Of a DNA stretch of 64,000 nucleotides, positions 51,429 through 63,638 are shown one piece after another. The stretch is from the NCBI GenBank assembly GCA_029204225.1, contig CM055108.1, positions 48,806,996-48,870,995 on the forward strand, in the 5' to 3' direction. Source of the DNA: Diphasiastrum complanatum. Taxonomy: Eukaryota > Streptophyta > Lycopodiopsida > Lycopodiales > Lycopodiaceae. The notes beneath the pieces are model-generated. The model saw only the letters and a list, made by a program, of their open reading frames with translations, did no database searches and was not told where the DNA came from. The translations under genes were made by a program, and so were the position numbers. How positions within the stretch are numbered: the first letter of the stretch is position 1; each line of letters opens with the position of its first letter.

Positions 51429-52171
51429 CTCCCATTTCCTACTTCCATTGTGAAGGCCCCCCCATTTTACGTGTATGTGATTTATTAGAATGTTGAATGC
51501 TTATTTGTTATTGTTAATCATGATATCACATTCAAACTCCATCATTAGCACAAGCATTCATCACTAATTTATAAGATCCTTATACAACTTAAATTGGTAT
51601 TAGAAACAAAATCAAGGAATGATTATTAAGATTTGTAGGTAGGATATTTCAACACATTGTTCACCTCCCTTGAGAAGATCAACCTCTCGAGGAGAAGGTC
51701 TATAGCCAATGATGCCTAGATAAACAAAGAGAGAAAAGAGAAAGAAGAAGAAACAAAAATAAATAAAAAGAACAAAAAGAAAAGCACAAGAATGATCAAC
51801 ACTCCAATCTAGGCTCCATTCCACTTTCAGATCCAACACTAAGCTTGACAACCTTAGTAAGCCTAGATTCTCACTCCCATCTCGTAGATAGATACATGTA
51901 CTACATTGGTTCCTCATTTGGTTGTAGATCCATCAACCCCATTCTAAGCCTCTAAAATTCCATAGGAGGAAGGCCATTAAAGGAGTTCTTGGTTTCAAAA
52001 TGACCCTTTATAAAGATGTTTTTTTCTAATTTTTTTCAACTTTTAAAGCTTGCTCTGGACCAATAGTAAAAGTACATGTGTACATTTACATAACGTAAAT
52101 AGTTGTCCAAAAAAAAAATTAAATGAACATTTAATATAGAGAAGGAGAAAAAAAAAACTATAATTAAACAC

Positions 52172-52174
<3 letters not shown>

Positions 52175-52223
<49 letters not shown>

Positions 52224-52227
52224 GGGG
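52175..52227 (+). repeat. (GA)19 followed by a G15 tract
   Basis: GA repeats to 52212, then 15 consecutive G (52213-52227). The G run is the longest in the window and could fold into a quadruplex or be a sequencing-sensitive site. Confidence 0.95.
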
Positions 52228-52456
52228 TGTTTGTGTTTGACCCCCAAGTAGTGAGTATTGCCCAAGAAGAAATAGGTGGAGACTTGGATCCAGAAGGTTC
52301 AAACTACTTGACTTGGAAATGAAAGACTTCACTCATTGCGCCTTCACTTGATCTCGTAATCAAATCATGTCCTTGTAAGACCAATTAACTTACCTATAGT
52401 GGGACGGCAAAGACCTAAACACATTCGTACGAAAGATATAAGACCTGTTTATTTCC

Positions 52457-52798
52457 TTGCAGAATTCTGACGCAGAAAATACAATTTCAAAGGAAAAACA
52501 GCTTAGTTATTTTCTTCGAGCCCTACCCAGGTCATTCCACACAACTCGAACCTTATTAGCGAAAGATGCGACAATGACACTTCCAAAGGCAATAGACGGA
52601 GTCAAAGAGGAAGTAAAAGCTCGTCAACGCTATGACGACAATGGTGATTCCGAAAATACTCTATTTACTCAGAAGAATAAATCTTCTAAGAAGTTTAATT
52701 TTAAGAGAGAGTCGTCTAAAAAGAATGAGTCTAAGACAAATGATCAACAATCTGGAAAACAACAGAAAAATTCTGGTGATAAGAAGATCTGTTGTTAA
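52457..52798 (+). pseudogene. Ty1/copia gag fragment
   Basis: 113-codon open frame with KQLSYFLRALPRSFHTTRTLL, then KAIDGVKEEVKARQ and a Lys/Ser-rich linker leading to a ruined zinc knuckle (KKICC, then a stop). It matches the second half of copia gag. An intron-like 'TTTCCTTGCAG' precedes it at about 52461. No matching pol or LTR was found nearby. Confidence 0.65.
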
Positions 52799-53481
52799 AA
52801 TTGGCAAAAGTTAACTTGGTTAGATTTTGTAAGTACCATAATGACTTGTACCTATCATCATTAGACATGTGTGGAGCCTGTTCCCACGTGTGAAATCTAT
52901 GCCTAAGTCATTTAGATAGATCATATAGGTTGTACATATCATTTAATTTGGAAACTAGTGGCTAAATTGGCCAAAAACTAGTTTAGTAGTATTATGCCAC
53001 TCATTAGAGAAACTTAGAGCCCGACGAGGGCCTTTGAAAAAGATGTTTTTGTATTTTTTTTTCTTATTTTTGCGGCCATGTAGACCAATTGAAACCTTAG
53101 CTTTGGGATTCTACGTAACGTAGAATTTTCCAAATACAAATAAAATAAAAACTTTATAAATATATTGTTGTTTTATCGGGCAGCATGTGGAAATGCTATT
53201 GGTTGATGAGGCCTGCCCTTCCAGCTCATCACTGCCTGAAGAGACCCAAAAATATTGAAAATAAATATGACAGATGGTTGAGATGAGAAAATTGATGTAC
53301 CATTAATGTATATGCATTGTCAAACCATGGTTAACAGGGATAACCAGAGTTAATTTGTGGCGCCAAATAGATCAGTGTTTCAATTTTTTGCCAACACTTT
53401 TTCTCAGATTCATGGCTTTTTGTCTACGCAAATTTTCAGATTCATAGTTCATTGTTTTAGATTTTTGCGTGCAAATTACGA

Positions 53482-54849
53482 ATGGCGCCATCAAGGAAGC
53501 CGTGCTTCTCAATTGACTCTATGCTTCTATTCAACAAGACAGATGATAATGGATTATGGGTGCCAAGAAAATATTCAAAAAACTCTTGGGTTTTGATGCA
53601 TCCATCATCAAGAGGAGCATTTCGAAAAAGGAAAAGGTCAAAACTATCATTTCGATCTTATTGGAAGGCCAGAATTTTGGATTTCAGAACATCATCAGGA
53701 GATAAATCTATTTCTGAAATTCTAGTCCAACATGTATATACGCATTCAAAGATGAATGTCCAAGGATTCAACCGTCAGGATCACAAAAAAAGCAACTGTG
53801 AGTATTGATATTTTTTATACGTTGATTTTTGTCATTCATAAATATCTAATAGTAAACTTGCCAATCTGATCATTTTTCTCTTGCAGATTTATATCCATCC
53901 AACATAAATGAATGGGAGCCGAGTTGATCTTTAGCTGGTGTGTTAGATGTTATTCACACTGATATTGGACACCTGCAATATCAAGACAGAACTGCAAAAG
54001 ATCTAGTTGATGGTGAAATTTTTTTTTATGAATCAATGTACATTCCTGATACAAAAGGAAATTTTGGACAAATAGTACCAATTCCATTACCTAGCTATGA
54101 AAGTGATGAATGGATTGCACCAGATGCTACAGTTTCAGAATCATTTCATTGCAAGATATATAATAATGTAAAAAAATTCATTAAAAATGAGTACGGGATC
54201 AAAAACAATCAGATTGAGTTGGTTTATTTCCTTGAATATATTTGTGGATTTCTTTTCAAGTGTCAATGTACACAAAACCCCAACGATGTTTGTATGCAAA
54301 AATTTATCAGATAGTTTATTATCTGAACTTATGGATGAAGGCTGGGACAAAAGATCAGATGGAGAAACAGAATGCAGAATTAAAATGTCTTCCATATGCT
54401 TCCATTATCAAATTGAAAAACAAATGTTGAGCTTATGCTTCCATTATCAAAGATGAAAAAAAAAAAAAAAGTAAATGGGTGCCACTCGATCAAGACTTGG
54501 AAACCAATGGACATTCAAAACGAAAAAATATTGAAATTATATGCAATGATGTCATTTTGACATGTGTTGAGGTGGAAGAAGATTGGAGTCTAAACTACAT
54601 CCGGCGGGAACTATTGCTCCTACAAGATGATGTACTTTCAGACTTCAGATTCATTTTCAATGGTAAACTCGTAAGTAACTGTAAACACTCGATCTTTTCT
54701 GAATAGTTTCAATCGAAACTTTCTAATACAAACTCTGTACTAATTCTAACTAACTTTGTATTAATTTTATGCAGGTACGTAAAAGACATGAGCTCGAGAT
54801 CAAATGCAGAGATATTGGTGAAACAATCCAACTTATAAAAGAACATTGA
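53482..54849 (+). pseudogene. Transposon gene A, copy 2 (best-preserved; ubiquitin-like C-terminus predicted)
   Basis: Three exons: 53482-53797 (donor GTGAGT), 53887-54670 (donor GTAAGT) and 54775-54849 (25 codons, stop TGA); about 390 codons in all. Exon 1 encodes a basic N-terminus with a KRKR patch that could be a nuclear signal. Exon 2 holds an acidic/aromatic middle and the block shared with 12632-13354 (TPTMFVCKNLSD, ELMDEGWD, ECRIK, IEKQMLSL). The last ~75 residues follow the beta-grasp order, with FRFIFNGKLV aligning to ubiquitin's LIFAGKQL and a final TIQLIKEH strand; no diglycine. Damage: an in-frame TGA near 53922, a frameshift near 54230 and an A-tract stop near 54453. It converges on the Ulp1 gene, 360 bp away. 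Confidence 0.62.
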
Positions 54850-55209
54850 GATTCACTATCAGCAATACATGCCAATGTCTTTTTATCATTATAGAAAAAT
54901 TGCATTCCATTATTAGACTATGGACACAAGCTGATTGTAAGAATTTATTGTGATATCAATAAAAAAAAACCCATAAACGGGTTGTTTACAAGTAAAATGA
55001 TTGTATCTTTTTTTTTTTTAATGTCTCTCTATTTACAAATAGATCTCTATTCAATCAATTTTTTTATATTTTCTATATCAGTACTAGAAACTGATAAAGC
55101 AACAGCTCCTTCTCCCTCCTCTGTTTCAGGAAAGGCCTCAATGCCTTTTTAAGGCAAGAGGAATATCTGCTACAAAATTGTCTTCCTCTAAATTAGAAAG
55201 GACTTTTAT

Positions 55210-55896
55210 TCATTTTTGATCATATAAAATAAGATCTGCATCTTGAACAACCTGAAAGGCTGTTAAGGCAGGAGCAGCTTCCTTTTGAGGGCCCTCGATT
55301 GCAGGTGCAACGCTTACACCGTACTGGGCAAAGGTTCGGATCAACTCTTGCCGAAATCTATATACATCATCAAGAGTATACGGCTCAAGAGTGAACTGTC
55401 ATCACAAAACACGAGAATCAGCAAATTACAAACAGTAATATTAATAGAATATGAATCAAAATGAAATGAACTACAAATGAATAGAATATCACATTTTCGA
55501 TATCTACATCCGTTTGTAAATTATACCATTCAAAAAATAACTTCGTATTGTACAGGACGAATCGCACAAACTAAAACATCATTTTGATGTACACACTGCA
55601 TATATAGAACAAAAATTATTAATATTATGATAGAAATTTTATTTATGTTATGACGATACATTTGAATTAAAAAAAAAATTACATGCATATCAGAGATAAA
55701 TTAAATATATCTCGAGAGATTTAATGGTTATATCTCCAATTGAAGTTGCCGTTGTCGGTATTTCCCGAACGGCATCATGAAGTAGAGAATCAAATTCTCT
55801 TATGTGTATTTGCAGCTGAGTTTAATTTTACATAGAAAATTTGATACTCCCTCCTTATTTATCTTTACAAAAAGAATGTTTAAGCTCCAATGCCGA
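55210..55896 (-). pseudogene. Ulp1-like (C48) protease module, copy 2
   Basis: Minus strand. Acceptor TTGCAG at 55897, then RHWSLN (catalytic His codon 55892-55890). A likely Asp lies in REFDSLL after a frameshift, then IP....TIKSLE and an intron. An acceptor TGCAG at 55596 follows, then HQNDVLVCAIR (Gln 55586-55584, Cys 55568-55566), and after one frameshift LYNTKLFFEWYNLQTDVDIEN. The last exon is 55395-55210 (FTLEPYTLDDVYRF..., stop TGA). The His-Trp and Q-N-x4-C spacing and the LYN.KLFFEW block equal copy 1 at 11949-12329. Two frameshifts make it inactive. It is probably the 3' end of the gene that starts at 57560. Confidence 0.72.
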
Positions 55897-56043
55897 CTGC
55901 AACAACCAAGATACAAATATCGTTAAATTCATACGGAAGTAGATTGGATATTGTTGAATTGTACTTTGTAAGTATTTTTATTTAATATACAAAATTTAAT
56001 TGTGTGTCTATAGCCTACTAGCTTGTATAAATTTGCATGCTTT

Positions 56044-57560
56044 TTAAAAAAATATATAATCCGTCGATTTTGTATTATGATGAATTTGGATTCTTCTGTA
56101 AAACCATTGAAAAAGTTGCAGTATATAGCTGTTTTTTGTGCTAGTCCTGCCATGTTGTGTACTTTTATGAAATGCCGCTCTTGCTTGCCAATGAGATTTT
56201 TCCATTCCTTGCAATGACCATATGCTAAGACTTCCACTATTTCTTGCAAAAAATGTCGAATGATGTCGTAATATGTGCTGCATGTCATAAAAACATAATT
56301 TAAATCAGTACCAAAAGTATCTAATTTAATTGCACATATTTGTCTATTGTAGTGTAAAATCAAAATCTTACCATATAATGTGTTATATGATCAACACCCC
56401 ATGCACTCTGACTGCATCCAGAAATTCATTGGTTGTTTTCTGTATCATTTGGACATCAGTAGTTAAAAATTTATCTTTTCTCAAGTATTTCACCATGTTG
56501 TCTAACTTTTTCCAAACTTCTACTTTGTGTATACGAGTAGAACCTTCTTCTTCGAAATCTTGAGTTGCTGCAATAATTTCTTTTCAAACCGTGTATTGAA
56601 CCTTAGATTGTTTGTCAGAATAATTTAATAAAAAAAACTTCGAGCTTTAGATCCTCCAATGCTTGGCTTGCATGGAACATTTCTTGTTTTACCTAATAAC
56701 TTGTCACCTTTTTTTATTTTAATGTGGCCTTTATGTAAGCCTGCTTTGGACAACACGTCCTCTAATTTGGAAATAGCTTCCTTTGCAAAAGCCTCTGGCT
56801 CGAAATTCCATGCAAACAAGATGTGAAGATATATTATTTTTTCTATAATACGCACCTCTGCATGCAATGTACAGATATGAACATTTCGTAGAGGAATCGG
56901 TAGTGCAAGTTTCCAATTAGGATCTTCTCGATCTCTTGATATTCCTATACTCCTTGTCATGTCTTTTGTTGTTTTCATGCTGTACAAACAAGAGTGTTTA
57001 GAGTTAGCGCCATGAGATACATTGAACATACATTTTAATGTCTTCAGATCTCTTGCTAAATGTCATTCAATGTTGAAAGTGCCAATTCTAGGAATATTGA
57101 GTGGAACTCCCTCTATTTGATTTTTTATGGTGGCAAGATATGATGTTCTATTAAATATCCATGAAAGAATGTTATGGTCTTCTTTCAGCACCTATAAGAG
57201 AATACAAAAACGTGATTAGCCTCATAATATTAACACAGAGAAGATTTTAGATATGAAATCCATATTCAAATGATTATCTCTATTTATTATGCAAAGGAAT
57301 TGTTATACCTGAAATGTTGACAACCACCAAATATCATTTTCTAATTGAACACTAAAATTGAGGCCTTCTAAGTCTTCTGAATTTGAAAGTGCTCCATTCA
57401 TGATCGTGAGACTGACTCTTTCCATTTTTGTCTTTTTATAATTTCAGACTCATTTAATTTGAGAACAACTATCAGCTTGTTATTGACATTCTCATTTGTA
57501 ATACCGTAAAAATTTATGATGAATGTTAATAACTGATTAATGTCAATAAATAAATTGTTA
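56044..57560 (-). pseudogene. Novel transposon large protein (transposase-like), copy 2
   Basis: Minus-strand exons with broken frames. In order: INFYGITNEN...VVLKLNES (57540-57440), ENDIWWLSTFQ before a GTATAA donor, an exon from about 57191 with EDHNILSWIFNRTSYL and H.ARDLKTLKC, then SKHSCLYSMK, then LALPIPLRNVHICTLHAEVRIIEKI (56960-56840). Farther on come KVEVWKKLDN and GMEKSHWQARAAFHKSTQ (about 56215-56160). The HICTLH...R..EK and GMEK.H.QAR blocks look like conserved parts of a transposase-type protein, but I cannot assign the superfamily; no DDE triad was confirmed. It shares the GDLKTLKC block with 33176-33470. In the latter HPCFYC is intact, while here it has decayed to HSCLYS. Confidence 0.55.
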
Positions 57561-58644
57561 GAATTGTTATATGCTAGACTTTCTCATTTCGAGCAATACA
57601 CTTCATTGATATACACTTCATTGATATGAGATGGATTACCAACTATTGTCTGCATACCATGGTTTAACATGTCTCTTTTTTTTTTAAGATGAAATGGTCG
57701 TGAGATGGGAGTACTCATGAGACTGCCATTCAAGCAAGGTGGACGTTTGAACCTTAGCTCTCCCACAGTCCAAAATAAAGCATGCATGTTGACAACCCAT
57801 TTCTCAAGGTCTCTCCCTAGAGTTTGTTGTTCCTCAAACCACTTATCTATGGTTGATCAAAGGTTAAGTATTGTTGCAACTCTATTAACCATCATATCAA
57901 CTTTGATGATCTTATGTGTGGAGGTCATGAGCACCTAGACCCCCATGCTTCATAGAAAGGAAAGGCTTCTGGGGAGGGCGGGAGGCAAGAACAGGAAAAG
58001 TCTTGTCATCACATATTATTCATAACAATCAAATAAGTTAGTGATTGATTCTTCACAAAAGTTAAAGTACTCATGCCTTACAAGATGCTTAAGCTGGGAG
58101 GAAACAAAAAAGCCTGCCAAGTGAAAAATATTGAGACAAAAAAGTGAAACGCTGGGCCAAAGGGAATAGAAACAGTCCCAAACATGTTTCTCCAGAAATA
58201 GAACGCTCCACCACAATTCTCCATTTTGGGGACAGGTGAAAACAGTGTTTCCCCGATTCTAGAGGCGGGAATGCAAATTCCATGGCAACCACGAAAATTA
58301 TTTGAATGAACCTGTGCCCCTCCAGAAATGTAACTGCTTAAAGTGATAAATTGATAAGCCACATCATGTTCTACTCTCAGTAGGGTTACAGAAAGAGAAC
58401 ATTCCTATAGATATATAAATACTTCAGATCATGCAGGAAGAATTGGCATCTGCATAAATTGCTCAGCGAACATACAGGGCAGGGCGTCTCTTTTTCTGAA
58501 ATTCAAATCATAGGCAAGATGCACTGATTGTTGAAACCAGTTATACATACAAAATCATCTCTGTTTGCTGCAGCCCAAAATGCTGATTTTGTTCATGGTG
58601 GACATTTCAAGCTATCATTACCTCGTCCTGGAACAATCTAGAGC
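57561..58644. other. Interval between transposon and CESA 3' end
   Basis: No gene recognised. A poly-T run lies near 57676; several overlapping short ORFs sit on the minus strand (58016-58362). No terminal inverted repeat of the neighbouring transposon could be found by eye. Confidence 0.4.
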
Positions 58645-58650
58645 TTTATT
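58645..58650 (-). terminator. Possible CESA polyadenylation signal
   Basis: Minus strand AATAAA about 165 bp after the CESA stop codon, a suitable distance for a plant 3' UTR. Confidence 0.4.
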
Positions 58651-58812
58651 CCAAAGAATTATCACCAAATTAATCCAAATTACATATTGCACAATGTAGG
58701 CTTCCTTCCAACATGTGCCCTTACAAAATTAACTGCATACTAAGTTTTCTCCAATAGGTACAAGAATTAGACAATGGCATGGCATGGAGGATCAAAAAGT
58801 AGCACAAAAGCT

Positions 58813-61800
58813 TTAGCAGTTAATGCCACATTGCTGCAAGTTGGGGCCCTGAACTTTGGGTAAGAAAGGATCAATCCGCACCCAAAGAAGTGAGAAGATC
58901 GAAGCAAGAAGAATAGACCAGACAATGACAATAGTAGGCGTGCGATTCTGCCGGCCCATCAAACCCTTGAGGAAAGGGTACAAGTGCACAATCACCCAAA
59001 ATGCAAAAAATATTTTACCAAAGAGAGGCCCCCATGATTGATACCCGTTGTTAATAGCATCTGATATGCCAGCAACAACACCAACAATGTTGATGATGAG
59101 TAAGGTTGTCGGAGGAATGAGAAGCGTTGTCCATTTGAAGGCATACAGCTCTCCGAAGCTGTCATCTTCTCCCGATTTTGAAGTCACTGTGAAGTTTGTA
59201 TCTATGCCGGCCAAAACTTTCAGAAGCCCCTGGAACACAGCAAATAAGTGGGAGGACACACCTCCAATGACCCAAAACTGTTCATTTCTCCACCATTCCT
59301 CAATACCAACCCCACTCCACCTCATCTCCAAAATACCCGTCGCAAAAATTGAAAGAAACAATGAAATGAACCAGAGACTGGCAAAATTACTGATCTGCAA
59401 TATGAAAAACATACATAGCTCAGTACATCTGCAATATGTATTAAAGGCAAGCACTAGCCAGCTGCAGGCATAGAGAAATAAGCAGAACCCCAATTCTTGA
59501 AGGGAAAATTCAGTTGCATAGCTTCTGAGCTTACCGTTGGAATGATGAATTTGTTGGTTAGAAGACAGATAGCTGGTAGGGTACAATAAGCAACCAGTGG
59601 TATTGACGTGAGAGGGTAAACAATGGTGTTAATATATGCAAACCGCTCTAGCCACTTCAATTGTCCACTGTACCCATACCAAAGGGGACAATGCCTGCTA
59701 AGAAGGATCTCCACTGATCCTAAGGCCCACCGCAGCACTTGGTGCAAACGATCTGAAAGGTTAATGGGTGCAGAACCCTTAAATGCAGGGCGAGGGGGCA
59801 TGCAATAAATGGATCGCCATCCCCGGGTATGCATTTTGAAGCCAGTTAAGATATCTTCAGTAACCGAGCCATAGATCCAACCAATCTACACGAAAACAAA
59901 TGAGAGTTTTAGTACAAATGCTCAAACTTGCATATCCACTTATAAAACATAGCCCTATACTCCTTCCATCTCACGTCAGCATTAAAAATGTCAGAAAAAA
60001 TACCTCCTTTCCCCACTCCGACTTGTCTTCATAGCCACAGCTGATCACATGAATAGCTTCTTTCAGGAGTGCAGCTGGACTTGCAGATTCAGGAACACCT
60101 CCATCAAGAAGAAGTGTAGATGCAACAAATACAGGGGACTGACCAAACCGCTTTTCAATATTCTTCTGAGACATGAGTGCAGATTTGTCATCTTCCAAAC
60201 CTGACAGCAAACAGCTTATCACTTCTCTTGATGCAAAAACAGTTTCAAGAATGCAAATAAAAAATCAGATTGAAGGTAACTACCATAGCAACAATGAATC
60301 GTGATTTGAGGCCCTCCAAACATATTTAAATCAACTCGCAAATCAAATTCAATCATCAAAAATCTTCTTTTTTAATTTTTTGCTCCCATGACATGAATGG
60401 AAAAAATATTTGAATTAATGATTATCCAATCGTTTTGCATTAGTATAATTCAAATTGTCCAGAAATATGCAATAGATTCAGATCAATTTGTGACTATAAT
60501 ATAGTGAGTTATGATAGTCACTGTCACTTCAAATTAAGCCCCTCACAAATTTATAATCAACCACATAAAAATTGCAGGAACATTGAAAATGGGGTCTCAC
60601 CCAGCGAGCCACTCACCTTCCACCCCTTCTTCAATGTCTTCAAGACTGAAAATGGGCAGACTTGAATCTGTCCTTTTAGTGGCCTTCTTTTTGTTGGACT
60701 GTTTTGATTTTGACTTCTTTCTAGGCTTGCGCGGACCACAACATAAAGATGCACAACAACCGGGATTCTTTTTTGATGAATTTTGCTTGGGAGGCGGTTC
60801 AAATCCATACAAAGCCTGTCTCCGAAAGACACATCCTGTACCCACGTATACCGGACCTTGAATACCATCAAGCCCTTTCAAGTTGATCTGCACAATAACG
60901 ATCAAGAAATTCATTCTATTGCCTCATGTACACAGCTTATTGATGAAAGACGCAGCTTTTGATTTTTTAGCATATAAAACCCTATAGCACCAGAATAAGA
61001 TTAGTGGATACATACATCAAAAAACACCGTATTGTGATTTGCATATCGATCATGTCGGTCAATGCCATCAAATCTTTGAGGAAACTGTACATAACAAACT
61101 CGCTTTCCAACTGTCGGATCCATCATAAAGCACATTGCTTCACGAAGAGCTTTGCTGTTGTTTATATAATGATCACAATCCAGATTGAGGAGATATGGTG
61201 CATTTGTGAGTACTGCAGAAACACGAACCTGCAGACCATTTATCCAAGTGCAAGCCACAGTTGTGAGCTATAATGCTAACATATTTTGAGCTTCTTGAGG
61301 CCTCAACTACTGAAACAATGATGAATAAAGCAGAGAACTCTTAGCTTCAAAGAAGCACATACCAGTGCATTCATCGCACCAGCTTTCTTGTGATGATTGA
61401 ACCCAGGACGTTTCTCTCGAGACACATATACTAGGCGAGGGAGTTCGTTTCCTTCGGTGTCATGACCTCCACTATGTCCCAGAAATACCTGATTGAATCC
61501 AAAACAAAAGCCATGAAGAAGCGAAATCCACTACGATACCAGTGATTTGATTCTTGAAATGGTATATTTTGCACAGACGTTCTGAATAAGTACCTGAATC
61601 ATTCCCGGGTGATCACGAGTATTATTTCCAGGCCAAGGTGTCCCATCTTGCATGGTCCATCCCTCCTCTGGAACTTTTAGGGACTTTGCAACCATGGCAT
61701 TTATACGAACTTTAAACTCCTCATACTCCCTCTGCACAGTGTACACAAGCTTTCCAGCTGTAAGATAGCTTTTCTACATAGAATACACAATACATCTGTG

Positions 61801-63638
61801 CCATTATGATGCTGAAAGAGGATAACATATCGATGTTATGGCTACGATAATGCTCAACATAACAAAGGAGATGCCATCTTCAACCCTATGGAGCCCAACC
61901 ACAAAGTTTTAGACCATTAACTTTATCATGCACAGCAATGGACCAAATGCTAGAGCATCCCTACCAAATGCTGAAAGGATAAGACAGATCACCAAACCTT
62001 CATTGCTCTTCGCTCTTTGACAAATGAAGGTTGTACTTTGTCTTTCAGGTAGTCTATCTTTTGCGCAAAGTACATTTCTGGAGCGCGGGGTTCAATATTG
62101 AACTTCTTGCAAAATGGAACCCACTTCCGAGCAAACTCTGAAGTCTCTGACAGAGCCTCAAATGTAAGCATGGCGGCACCATCATCTGAAACATAGCAAG
62201 AAACCTTGTCCACTGGGTAATCAACAGACAGAATTGAAAGTATAGTGTTGGCCGTGACCAGAGGGGGTTCTTTTGAAGGATCCACTGTACTGACAAAAAG
62301 ATCAACTGCAGCAAGCTGGGATGGTTCACCTTCCTTTTCATACCTGCGGACAACAATGGTCGTACAAGTAGTTCACTAAGAAAAAGTCCTTGACTTGGGA
62401 AAATGCCTTCAGAATCATACACCATAATGCAAACTCCCCATTGAATACAATAAAAGAAAAATCTAAGATATGTGAGACAGCAGGGTTTGGATAAGAGAAT
62501 CTACCTTAAAGATAATCTGTCCAAGTAGGTCTCACGGTTTATAGGAAACCACTTGGGAAATTGGTCGAGAATCCAGGAAAATGCAAACCAAATCTCACAA
62601 ATGACCGATGTGAGCCATAATGGATATGCATTAGGGACTGGATTCAGAATACGATACCGGAAAAAGAAACCTATTATCACAAGCCGAAGGATGATAATCA
62701 TCCTGTAAGGATTGATCTTGCTGGATGGTATGGGGACTTTCCGTGATAAAGGCTGTCTTGATTCATCCATTCTGAAAAGTGTTCGAACAGCAAGAGTAAG
62801 AATCAAACTCATGTAGCAGAATGCAAAGCATAGCCAAGCAGATTTGGAATCAATAAGAAAACCCAAAAAGACTGCACTAAGATACAGTACATTGGTAATT
62901 CTGCACCATCAGGTCCAAGATTATCATCGCCTCCTTTGCCTCCAGAGACATGGCCACCGCCTTCAGCCATCATAATCTGCATTTTGTCCTGTTTAAGCTT
63001 CCAGCTCTCAAGTCTTTCTTTCCAGGCCACGGTACCATAACCATAGGAAGAAGGATCCTTTGAGGGGTCCATTGTCCGGACTTGAACTGGAAAACAGAAC
63101 ACAGCCTCAAGTCAGAGAAAAATCATTCCAGCTTCCAAAAAGCAGCTCTCTGCTTGAGTAACTAGTGCATACTTTCATCCAGTCAGAGAGGCAGAAATCA
63201 CTGACCTGGGAGGTTAGGATCTGAGTATGGCAGAGGATGAATTCTGCTTCCATTGGGCATGTGACTGGGAATAACAAGAGCATGGTGATCTGGAGGTATT
63301 TCATTGGGGGAATCCTCTGTCCCCTGAGCAAACAAGTGTTTCAAGTCAATTAATGAGAAAAACTGAGAAAGATGTAAGTCAAGGGCAATAGCAGTTATTG
63401 AAAAGCTGCAAGCTTCGTACACTTACCACCTGCCCATTTGTCAGGAGGGGGTATGCTGGCTGTGGTGTTGACATCACATGCACTTCAAGATCATCAGCAC
63501 GGCCATAGCTCATATGCCCATGAAGCATTGCCTCCGTCACTTGCTGTTTATCAAACTTATCCATATCATGAATGTTGAATTCATTTTCCAGATCATCCAC
63601 ATCATCTTCCTCCTCGTCACCCTCCACTCTAGGGCTCC
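58813..63638 (-). CDS. CESA: Cellulose synthase catalytic subunit (CESA), 3' twelve exons
   Basis: A membrane glycosyltransferase (GT2) that polymerises UDP-glucose into beta-1,4-glucan in the plasma-membrane rosette complex. Exons: 63638-63427, 63323-63206, 63086-62891, 62771-62505, 62343-61998, 61731-61594, 61488-61363, 61228-61016, 60887-60617, 60200-60004, 59885-59535 and 59394-58813. All have GT-AG borders and join in frame to 1,004 codons plus TAA. Motifs: DDG (about 62186), DCD (about 61180), TED (59861-59853) and QVLRW (59741-59727). Two N-terminal membrane helices, six C-terminal ones, and ending CGINC. The class-specific region (60830-60620) is Cys/Lys-rich. RPxSRK-type linker, [17 protein letters not shown] and [11 protein letters not shown] favour the CESA6/CESA3-type primary-wall group over CESA4/7/8, but this is a judgement by eye. 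About 80 residues with the RING finger lie beyond 64,000. CSLD is excluded by the C-terminus. Confidence 0.95.

Noticed and set aside
59048-59473. 141-codon plus-strand ORF
   Set aside because: Antisense shadow of the last CESA exon.
58813-63638. Cellulose synthase-like D (CSLD) identity
   Set aside because: The C-terminus ends CGINC after WVRIDPF, as in true CESA proteins, and the linker and class-specific regions fit CESA, not CSLD.
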